This document shows positions 25,058 to 31,830 of a stretch of DNA of 61,750 nucleotides, piece after piece. This DNA comes from Holophagales bacterium UBA2201 (lineage in GTDB: Bacteria; Acidobacteriota; Thermoanaerobaculia; UBA2201): the NCBI GenBank assembly GCA_002327305.1, contig DCUZ01000025.1, forward strand, positions 1 through 61,750. Reading direction: 5' to 3'. Made by a program: the position numbers and the translations under genes. Each line of letters starts with the position of its first letter. Position 1 is the first letter of the stretch. Under the pieces are notes generated by a model. The model was given only the letters and a program-made list of their open reading frames with translations, was not told the origin of the DNA and searched no databases.

Positions 25058-25377
25058 AACCGCCCCCAATAAGATCGACATTACAGCAGTCGGTAGAAGT
25101 GAGGGCGGATCGGGGGCTCAAGGGAGAGCGGGTGGACCCATGATTTCATTATGCCTTTTGATATCAACAATATCCGAGGCATTCCTTTGCGGCCTGTCGG
25201 ACCGGGCGTCGTCCATAATATGATCGAAACCATGAATTGTCGTCGAGTTTTGGTGCCGGGTGAAAACGCCCACTGCTTTGGAGTCATGAGTATTATGACC
25301 CAATCCATCGCGGAGTGCGCATCATTAATTTTATGCGCCACCCTTCCCTCGTGCGGCACGAACCGCCGGGGCCTGTC
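25058..25377. other. 320-base AT-rich upstream region, no gene
   Basis: This stretch between the cytochrome operon and the AhpD-like gene is clearly less GC-rich than its surroundings and has no credible reading frame. It contains a short dyad GTCAT-N7-ATGAC (25283-25299) and several AT-rich blocks. Such a position, upstream of a sigma54 promoter, is where activator-binding sites would be expected. Confidence 0.4.
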
Positions 25378-25731
25378 CTAATCGGCCCCCTTCAACTCCT
25401 CCCAGGTTTTAAAGGCGCGACGGATGTGCGGGATGGTGATGGAGCCCCCGACGATGAGCCCCACGCCGAGGGCTTCGGTCAGCTCCTCGGTGGAGAGCCC
25501 CTCGGCCTTGCACTGGATGAGATGGTAGGTGACGCAGTCGTCGCACCGGAGGACCAGCGAGGCCACCAGTCCCAGGAGTTCCTTGGTCTTCCTGGGAAGG
25601 GCCCCCGGCGCATAGGCCTGGGTGTCCAGGTTCCAGAACCGCTTCATCACCAGGTCGGCGTTCTTCAGGACGATGTCGTTGAGCGCCTCGCGCTCCTTCC
25701 GGAATTCGTCCACGCGCTTGCCGTCGGTCAT
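25378..25731 (-). CDS. Carboxymuconolactone decarboxylase/AhpD-family protein
   Basis: 117 residues. It has the AhpD-like core with the redox CxxC as RCDDCVTYHLIQC, followed by the helical LSTEELTEALGVGLIVGGSI. Proteins of this fold act as alkylhydroperoxidases or as small CoA-ligand enzymes; the CxxC with a downstream His favours a thiol-redox role. The ATG at 25731 is preferred because AGGAGGG lies upstream and the 18 codons before it are unconvincing. It is downstream of cysK on the same strand, 74 bases away. Confidence 0.8.
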   Translation of the reverse strand: MTDGKRVDEFRKEREALNDIVLKNADLVMKRFWNLDTQAYAPGALPRKTKELLGLVASLVLRCDDCVTYHLIQCKAEGLSTEELTEALGVGLIVGGSITIPHIRRAFKTWEELKGAD

Positions 25732-25773
25732 CGTACCCTCCTGTCGGGCTATTTCATCGGGTCGGCAACTACC

Positions 25774-25798
25774 GGGGCGCGGCATGCCGTGCCCCTAC
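25774..25798 (-). repeat. GTAG-headed palindrome downstream of cysK
   Basis: Bases 25774-25795 form a 22-base near-perfect palindrome (arms GGGGCGCGGCA and TGCCGTGCCCC) with CTAC at its right end, that is GTAG at the head when read on the minus strand. The layout is that of a REP element. It could also act as a terminator for cysK, although it has no U-tract. Confidence 0.55.
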
Positions 25799-25805
25799 GA
25801 TTGAT

Positions 25806-26753
25806 TTAAGAATTCTCCTCGAACAGCCAGGTGGACAGATAACGCTCCCCCGGACTGGCGAGGACGACCACGACCATTTTACCCCGGTTCTCCTCGCGCG
25901 ACGCCACCTGGATCGCCGCCCACAGCGCGGCGCCGGAGGAGATGCCGGCGAGGATCCCCTCCGTGCGGGCGAGCCGGTGGACCATGGCGCCGGCGTCGGA
26001 TTCCCTCACCCGGATCACCTCATCGATGAGGGAGCGGTCCAGCACTTCGGGGACGAACCCCGCCCCGATCCCCTGGATCTTGTGGGGGCCCGGGGCCCCG
26101 CCGGAGAGGACCGGCGAGCCGTCGGGCTCCACCGCCACCGCCCGGAACCCCGCCTTCAGCCCCTTGAGGACGGAGGCCACCCCGGTCAGCGTCCCGCCCG
26201 TCCCCACGCCGGCGACGAGGATGTCGGCCCTCCCGGCGGTGTCCTCCCAGATCTCCACCGCGGTGGTGCGCCGGTGGACCTCGGGATTGGCGGGGTTGGA
26301 GAACTGCTGGAGGATGAGGGCGCCGGGGATGGAGGCGGCCAGCTCCTCGGCCTTCCGGATCGCCCCCTTCATTCCCTCGGCTCCGGGGGTCAGCACCACC
26401 TCGGCCCCGAAAGCCCTGAGCAGTTTGCGCCGCTCCACGCTCATCGTGTCGGGCATGGTGAGGATGAGGCGGTAGCCCTTGCGCGCGGCCGCGAACGCGA
26501 GGGCGATGCCGGTGTTGCCGCTGGTGGGTTCGATCAGGACGGCCCCCGGTTTGAGCCGGCCATCGGCCTCGGCCGCCTCGATCATGGCCGTGCCGATGCG
26601 GTCCTTGACGCTCGACATGGGGTTGAAAAACTCGAGTTTGGCCACAAGTTCGGCGGGGAGGCCCTTCCCGATGACCGGAAGGCGGACGAGGGGGGTGTTG
26701 CCGACGGTGTCGAGAATGCTCTCGGCGATGGGGGGGCGGTGGAAGCGCTTCAT
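25806..26753 (-). CDS. cysK: Cysteine synthase A (O-acetylserine sulfhydrylase)
   Basis: 315 residues, full length. PLP enzyme that makes L-cysteine from O-acetylserine and sulfide. Seen: ILDTVGNTPLVRLP at the N-terminus, KLEFFNPMSSVKDRIG with the PLP-binding Lys, LIEPTSGNTGIALAF, the loop QQFSNPANPEVHRRTT, and GVGTGGTLTGVASVLK for phosphate binding. The C-terminus lacks the long regulatory domain of cystathionine beta-synthases. The ATG at 26753 is supported by homology and an AAAGGA ribosome site. Its partner cysE is 20 bases upstream, so the two form a cysteine-biosynthesis operon. Confidence 0.93.
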   Translation of the reverse strand: MKRFHRPPIAESILDTVGNTPLVRLPVIGKGLPAELVAKLEFFNPMSSVKDRIGTAMIEAAEADGRLKPGAVLIEPTSGNTGIALAFAAARKGYRLILTMPDTMSVERRKLLRAFGAEVVLTPGAEGMKGAIRKAEELAASIPGALILQQFSNPANPEVHRRTTAVEIWEDTAGRADILVAGVGTGGTLTGVASVLKGLKAGFRAVAVEPDGSPVLSGGAPGPHKIQGIGAGFVPEVLDRSLIDEVIRVRESDAGAMVHRLARTEGILAGISSGAALWAAIQVASREENRGKMVVVVLASPGERYLSTWLFEENS

Positions 26754-26773
26754 GGGAGTCCTTTCTTTCGGGG

Positions 26774-27712
26774 TCAAATGCCGGCGCCCGAGTCCAAGGC
26801 GGCGTCTTCGGGGCGTCCCTGCAGGACCCTGCCTCCGGGGGGGACGTCGCGGGTGAGCCACACGTTCCCGCCGATGACGGCCCCCTTGCCGATGGTCACC
26901 CGCCCCAGGATGGTGGAGCCGGCGTAGAGGATGACCCCGTCCTCCACGATGGGGTGGCGCGGCACGCCCTTGATGGGGCGTCCCTGGTCGTCGAGGGGGA
27001 ACGAGCGCGCCCCCAGGGTCACCCCCTGGTACACGCGCACCTCGCGGCCGATCCGGCAGGTGGCGCCGATGACGATGCCGGTGCCGTGGTCCATGAAGAA
27101 CCGTTCACCGATGGCGGCGCCGGGGTGGATGTCGATCCCGGTGGCCGAATGGGCCAGCTCCGAGACGATGCGCGGGATGAGGGGAACGCCGAGGCGGTGA
27201 AGTTCGTGGGCGAGGCGGTGGTGGGTGAGGGCCCGGATGCTGGGGTAGCAGAAGATCGCCTCGCCGGGACTGGTGGCCGCGGGGTCCCCCTCGTAGGCCG
27301 CCGCCACGTCGGTGGCGAGGAGGCGGCGCACCTCGGGGAGGCGGAGGAGGAACAGGTCGGCGGTCTCCCGGGCCTGGCCGGCGCACCGGAGGCAACGGTC
27401 CCCCTCCTCCCCCTCGGCGCAGGCGAAGCAGAGACCGCGCTCGATCTGCTCGGCCAGGAGGCGGGCGGCGCGGTCGAGGGCGCTCCCGACGTAGAAGGGC
27501 ATGGTGGCGGGCTGGAGGTCGGCGGGGCCGAAATAGCCGGGGAACAGGACGCTCTGAAGCAGGCCGACGATCTCCCCCAGCGCCGCGGCCGAGGGCATGG
27601 GGACGTCGTGACGGTCCCGGTGGGAGACCTGCTCGTACGAAGCGGGGCTGCAAAGGGCGGCGGTCACCCGCTGGATGACGGTGCCGTGGGCGGTGGGCTC
27701 GGAAGCGGACAT
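26774..27712 (-). CDS. cysE: Serine O-acetyltransferase with CxxC...CxxC insert
   Basis: 312 residues. Acetylates serine from acetyl-CoA, the first step of cysteine synthesis. The C-terminal half is a left-handed beta-helix with hexapeptide repeats: GIDIHPGAAIGERFFMDHGT, GIVIGATCRIGREVRVYQGV, TLGA, GRVTIGKGAVIGGNVWLTRD. The N-terminal helical domain is long, as in EpsC-type enzymes, and contains four Cys (95, 98, 107, 110; CFAC and CLRC) that could bind zinc or an Fe-S cluster. The ATG at 27712 follows AAGGAG. It lies directly upstream of cysK, and the two proteins probably form the cysteine synthase complex. Confidence 0.92.
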   Translation of the reverse strand: MSASEPTAHGTVIQRVTAALCSPASYEQVSHRDRHDVPMPSAAALGEIVGLLQSVLFPGYFGPADLQPATMPFYVGSALDRAARLLAEQIERGLCFACAEGEEGDRCLRCAGQARETADLFLLRLPEVRRLLATDVAAAYEGDPAATSPGEAIFCYPSIRALTHHRLAHELHRLGVPLIPRIVSELAHSATGIDIHPGAAIGERFFMDHGTGIVIGATCRIGREVRVYQGVTLGARSFPLDDQGRPIKGVPRHPIVEDGVILYAGSTILGRVTIGKGAVIGGNVWLTRDVPPGGRVLQGRPEDAALDSGAGI

Positions 27713-28232
27713 GACGGGCTCCTTCGGGTTCAACCGGTGCGGTTGGATCCCCATTCCGGCACCCCGGGAGGACGATGGCAAAGGTCCCTGCAGGGGTGGG
27801 GATGGCACTCATTATACGACCAATTCGGGAGCGGAGAGATGGCAAATGGAGGGAGTGGGCAATATCTGTCTGGGTGGATGGGCTGTCTCTCAGTGAAATC
27901 CCGTCGGCATGGGGCAAATGCACCAAAGGGCGGGTGAAATCACCCTAACCGCTTGTTCCAAATAGGAAGGGCGTGGTACCATGAAACGCCAAAACCACAT
28001 TAAGGAGGACATCCCGGCCTCGTCGGCCTTTGAATTTCCCATGACCTTCACGAAGATGCGGCAAAACCCATCCATGGCGCTCCTCCTGCCGATACCCTGA
28101 CGGTCCGTGTCCTCCGTCCCTCCTCCCGATGGGGCCTTTCAGCCCGTGCCTGCTCGTGGGCATTCTCATCGCTGGGGCACCGTGTCCCTGCCGATGCCGG
28201 CTGCGTCACAGAAGAGGTGAGGCGGATCAGCC
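27713..28232. other. 520-base divergent intergenic region with possible promoter and dyad
   Basis: The region separates cysE (minus) from the sensor kinase (plus). A 14-base dyad, GGGTGA-AA-TCACCC, is at 27932-27945. Right after it come TTGTTC (27953-27958) and TACCAT (27977-27982) at 18-base spacing, a possible promoter with an operator. A 39-codon frame at 27981-28100 starts at the -10 box and ends well before the kinase; it has no database-recognisable content and I do not call it. Confidence 0.4.
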
Positions 28233-29675
28233 GTGAAGTCCCGCCGCATCCGATACATCATCCCCATTCTCCTGCTGCATATGGTGGCCGTGCCGGGGCT
28301 GGTGCACGTATTTTTCGGATATTACGAGCGGGCCTACCTGCGAATCGAAGAAGAAGCGGTGCGGAGCTTTTTGCTCCAGGTCCAGGACGAGATCGGCCGC
28401 CATCAGACCGCCACACCGGGGAACGCCCAGCAAATCCAGTTCTTTCTTGAATCCCTCTACGGAAGCCAACGCTACACCTCCCTCCGCGTCTTCGATATGG
28501 AAGGGCGTCTCATCGCCCGGCAGGGGGAGCCGCAATCCGCTTCAGGCGACATCTTCCAGACCACTCGCATCGATCACGCCCACGGCGGCGATCTCATGAC
28601 CGTCACGCATTGGGTCCGGAATGCCCCCGAATGTCACGCCTGTCATGAACCAACCAAGACCACGATCGCCGTCCTGGAGGGGATGATGCCCGTGGCCGGC
28701 CCGGTGCGCGTCTTCGGTCTCAGCCGGGTGCAGGTCCTCGTCGCGGCCTCCGCTGTGGCCCTCACGGTCTTTATCGTCATCCTGTTGTCCACCAATTACC
28801 TGGTCACCCGGCCCGTCCGCCGGGTGATGGAGGCGATGCACGCCGTGCGGAGCGGAGACCTCGATGTCCGCGTGCCGGTGGACCGGCGGGACGACCTGGG
28901 AGACATGGCGGAGAGCTTCAACCAGGTTGTGGACGCCCTGAAAAAGGCCCGGAACGAGATCCAGGCGCGGCACGAGGCGGGAATGGCCCGGGCCGAGCAG
29001 ATGGCCGTCGTGGGGGAGATCGCCTCCGGCCTGGCCCACGAGGTGAAAAACCCCATCGCCGGCATCTCCTCCGCCCTGGAGGTGGTGTTGGCCGAGAAGG
29101 GACCCGACGACCCGCACCGCGAGATCCTGGTCCAGATCGGGGCCGAAGTCCGGCGCATCTCCGGCATCATCACCCAGTTGCTGGACTACGCCCGCCCCCG
29201 CCCCCTCCGGCCTGATTGGATCGACCTGGACCTTCTGCTGGCCGATCTTAAAGCCATCTTCACCCCCCAGTGCCAGAAGTCCGGTGCGGCGTTTTACGTC
29301 GAAGCGCCTCCGGCCCCGGGGCGAATGTTCGCCGATCCCGGCGTCCTCAGGCAGGTCCTCCTCAACCTCCTCCAGAACGCCCTCCAGGCGGCCGGGGCGG
29401 GGGGGCGCGTGACGCTGGCGGTGGAGGCGGAGCCGATGGAGGTCGCGTTCAGGGTCGTAGACACCGGCCCCGGCCTTCCCCCCGAGGCCCGCGCCCGCCT
29501 CTTCCAGCCCTTCTTCACCACCAAGCCGGGGGGGACCGGGCTGGGGCTGTCCATCGTCCACCGCCATGTGACCGGCATGGGGGGGACCGTGGAAGCGGGA
29601 TCGGACGAGGGGAAGGGGGCCTGCTTCACCATCCGCCTGCCAAGGGAGACGCACAATGAAACTGCTGATCGTTGA
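28233..29675 (+). CDS. Sensor histidine kinase with periplasmic CXXCH heme motif
   Basis: 480 residues. Transmembrane segments at ~9-28 and ~170-192 enclose a periplasmic domain containing CHACH (Cys134, Cys137, His138), the attachment site for a c-type heme. After it come a HAMP domain (~193-245), the phosphoacceptor H-box SGLAHEVKNPIAGI (His269), an N-box (LLNLLQNALQAA), G1 (VVDTGPGLPPEA) and G2 (GGTGLGLSIV). The class is NtrB/Atos-like, pairing with NtrC-type regulators. The start is GTG at 28233 preceded by an AAGAGG-like ribosome site. It overlaps the regulator gene by 20 bases. A heme in the sensor domain would let it read redox state or gases. Confidence 0.88.
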   Translation: MKSRRIRYIIPILLLHMVAVPGLVHVFFGYYERAYLRIEEEAVRSFLLQVQDEIGRHQTATPGNAQQIQFFLESLYGSQRYTSLRVFDMEGRLIARQGEPQSASGDIFQTTRIDHAHGGDLMTVTHWVRNAPECHACHEPTKTTIAVLEGMMPVAGPVRVFGLSRVQVLVAASAVALTVFIVILLSTNYLVTRPVRRVMEAMHAVRSGDLDVRVPVDRRDDLGDMAESFNQVVDALKKARNEIQARHEAGMARAEQMAVVGEIASGLAHEVKNPIAGISSALEVVLAEKGPDDPHREILVQIGAEVRRISGIITQLLDYARPRPLRPDWIDLDLLLADLKAIFTPQCQKSGAAFYVEAPPAPGRMFADPGVLRQVLLNLLQNALQAAGAGGRVTLAVEAEPMEVAFRVVDTGPGLPPEARARLFQPFFTTKPGGTGLGLSIVHRHVTGMGGTVEAGSDEGKGACFTIRLPRETHNETADR

Positions 29676-31002
29676 GGACGAGAAGCTCCTCCGCTGGTCG
29701 CTGAACAAGACCCTGGCCAAGGCCGGGTTCGAGGTCCTGGAGGCCGCCACCATCGAAGAGGGGAGAGGCATCATCCTCCAGCAGGAGCCGGGGATCGTCC
29801 TCCTCGACATCGGCCTGCCCGACGGCAGCGGAATGGACCTCCTCCAATGGGCGCACGGCACCTTCCCCAGCCTCATGTTCGTCATGATGACCGCCCGGGG
29901 ACGGGTCAAGGACGCGGTGGACGCCATGCGCGCAGGGGCGCACGACTACCTGGAGAAGCCGCTGGAAATGGAGGCCCTGGTGGAACACATGGCCAGGGTC
30001 AAGGAGGTGGTGGAATTGAAGGCCGAGCTCCAGCGCCTTTCCACCGCCGGGCACACGGAGGACGTCAAGATCATCGCCCGCGCGCCGGCCATGGTGGAGG
30101 TGGTGCGCGTGGCCCACGCGGTGGCCGAGAGCGGCGCCCAGGCCATCCTTCTCCTGGGGGAGAGCGGCGTCGGGAAGGACCACCTGGCCCGGTACATCCA
30201 CGCCCACTCGCTGCGCCGCCGGCTCCCCTTCATGGTCATCAACTGCGCCGCCCTCCCCGAGGCCCTCCTCGAGAGCGAATTGTTCGGGCACGAGAAGGGC
30301 TCCTTCACCGACGCCAAGGTTCAGAAGAAGGGGATCCTGGAACTCGCCGACGGCGGGACCGTCTTCATGGACGAAATCGGTGAGATGAAGCCCTCCATCC
30401 AGTCCAAACTCCTGCGCGTCCTGGAGGACTGGACCTTCAAGCGGGTGGGGGGCGCGCGCGACATCAAGGTGGATGTCCGCATGATCGCCGCCACCAACCA
30501 GGACCTGGTGGCGATGGTCCGTAACAGGGACTTCCGCGAGGATCTCTATTACCGGCTCAATGTGTTCCCCATTCCCATCCCCCCCCTGAGGGAGCGGGTG
30601 GAGGACATCCCTCCCATGGCCCGTCATTTTCTCCAGCAATACAACCGCCGGTTCGGCAAGAGCGTGGTAGGATTCTCGGAGTCGGCGGAACGGGAGATGG
30701 CCGCCTATCCCTGGCCCGGCAACGTCCGCGAGCTCAGGAACGCCGTGGAGCGGGTGATGATCCTGAACACCAAACCCCAGATCGAGACCGGGGACCTCCA
30801 ACTTCGGCCGGTCCCTCCCTCCCCGGGCGGAGCGCTGGGCGGGGAGATCGTCCCCCTGAGGGACGCCGAGAAACTCCTCATCCAACGGGCCCTGGCCAAA
30901 ACCGGCGGCAATGTCAGCAAGGCCGCCAAACTGCTGGAGATCACCCGGGACAAAATGAGGTACAAGATCAAGAAGCACGGGCTGAGCCCGGGGGACGCAT
31001 AG
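29656..31002 (+). CDS. NtrC-family sigma54-dependent response regulator
   Basis: 448 residues. Receiver domain with Asp51 (LLDIGLPDGSGMD) and conserved Thr and Lys (MMTARG, EKPLE); AAA+ domain with Walker A GESGVGKD (168-175), Walker B GGTVFMDEIGEM and the R-finger region FREDLYYRLNVF; C-terminal Fis-type helix-turn-helix (GGNVSKAAKLLEITRDKMRY). The sigma54-contact loop, usually GAFTGA, reads GSFTDA (215-220). It is translationally coupled to the heme-motif kinase. By context it should activate the two sigma54-type promoters in this window, at 25040 and 31153. Confidence 0.93.
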   Translation: MKLLIVEDEKLLRWSLNKTLAKAGFEVLEAATIEEGRGIILQQEPGIVLLDIGLPDGSGMDLLQWAHGTFPSLMFVMMTARGRVKDAVDAMRAGAHDYLEKPLEMEALVEHMARVKEVVELKAELQRLSTAGHTEDVKIIARAPAMVEVVRVAHAVAESGAQAILLLGESGVGKDHLARYIHAHSLRRRLPFMVINCAALPEALLESELFGHEKGSFTDAKVQKKGILELADGGTVFMDEIGEMKPSIQSKLLRVLEDWTFKRVGGARDIKVDVRMIAATNQDLVAMVRNRDFREDLYYRLNVFPIPIPPLRERVEDIPPMARHFLQQYNRRFGKSVVGFSESAEREMAAYPWPGNVRELRNAVERVMILNTKPQIETGDLQLRPVPPSPGGALGGEIVPLRDAEKLLIQRALAKTGGNVSKAAKLLEITRDKMRYKIKKHGLSPGDA

Positions 31003-31152
31003 GGCCATATTTCTACAGCATCCTGATCCACCCCAAGCGGGAACTCGGGAAGATCAGAATAATCCACGCTCCACCACAGAAGAACGACGCACGAAGAACG
31101 GTTCTTGACCAAAGACAGCGGACCAGGGACTTTTTCGTCTTCCGCTCGCCCG

Positions 31153-31170
31153 CTGGCATCAAAATTGCAT
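31153..31170 (+). promoter_or_regulatory. Sigma54-type -24/-12 promoter before the receiver-like gene
   Basis: CTGGCATCAAAATTGCAT has GG and GC exactly 10 bases apart and shares 14 of 18 bases with the element upstream of the MtrC-like gene. Predicted transcription start is ~31180, within a few bases of the ATG at 31183. Confidence 0.68.
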
Positions 31171-31182
31171 ATAAAAATGCTC

Positions 31183-31527
31183 ATGGACAGCGTTTTATTG
31201 CTCGGCCGGGACCCCAATTTCGCCTGGGCCCTCCAGAAGATCCTGGGGGAGTGGGGCATGCGCCTCGAGCATGTCTACACCCTTTCCGAAGCCCGGCTGA
31301 GGATGGAGCGCTTCTCCTACGGGGCCTACCTGCTCGACGGTCTGAAACCCGAGGAGATCGAGGCGTTCGAACGGGCGAAGGGCCCCGGGGGCAAAGTGGT
31401 CGTCTTCGATGTCGAACCCGCCGCCGCCCCCATGAACGCCATTTTCCTGCTCAAGGGCGTCCCCCTGCCGAGCATGGTATCGTCATTGCGGGAAACGCTC
31501 CATGTGGATCCTCAGGAGAACCATTAG
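31183..31527 (+). CDS. Receiver-like protein, phosphoacceptor apparently lost
   Basis: 114 residues (two more if the ATG at 31177 is used). The pattern MDSVLLLGRDPNFAWALQKI, EHVYTLSEARLRMERFSYGA, YLLDGLKPEEIEAFERAKGP, KVVVFDVE, PLPSMVSSLRETL follows the alternating beta-alpha order of a CheY-like receiver. The acidic triad and central Asp are poorly conserved, so it may be a pseudo-receiver. The sigma54-type element just upstream would start transcription at about the ATG, favouring 31183 and a leaderless or nearly leaderless message. It sits directly after the kinase/NtrC pair and is probably part of that circuit. Confidence 0.6.
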   Translation: MDSVLLLGRDPNFAWALQKILGEWGMRLEHVYTLSEARLRMERFSYGAYLLDGLKPEEIEAFERAKGPGGKVVVFDVEPAAAPMNAIFLLKGVPLPSMVSSLRETLHVDPQENH

Positions 31528-31830
31528 CGCGGATTTCCGGCAACTTCTCTACTGCGAGGGCGATCAGGCCTCCTCCACGGCTTTGATCTTTCGGCGTTGA
31601 CCGACACAGGGCATCGTCGGCTTGGGTCCATCCAAGACCCTCTTCATCCTTTGCCCCATGACAATTCGCGAGAAATCCGAGCTCAATGGGTCGCGGGGGG
31701 GCGGCGTTGTGACCCATGCAGGCCGACAGACCGATTTCGAATTGTACGCCCCGGCGGTCCGGGCCGACCTGAAAGGGTGAAGGGCAGTTGTGCTAATATT
31801 TACGGCCGCTCCTATGGTTGAACGATACCC
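31528..31830. other. 300-base intergenic region without a convincing gene
   Basis: Between the receiver-like gene and the SNF2 helicase. Short frames on both strands lack ribosome sites. A 31-codon minus-strand frame (31564-31659) begins MGQRMKRVLDGPKPTMPCVG and is conceivable as a tiny basic protein, but nothing supports it. TTGTGCTAATATTTA near 31787-31802 is a possible AT-rich promoter element for the helicase. Confidence 0.35.

Noticed and set aside
25081..25359. 92-codon minus-strand frame in the region upstream of the cytochrome operon
   Set aside because: Lies in an AT-rich regulatory region, has no ribosome site, and overlaps the expected activator-binding area; composition is not protein-like.
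27981..28100. 39-codon frame upstream of the sensor kinase
   Set aside because: Begins inside a possible -10 box with no ribosome site and no recognisable content.
31564..31659. 31-codon minus-strand frame between the receiver-like and SNF2 genes
   Set aside because: Too short, no ribosome site; noted only because the product is basic and not obviously random.
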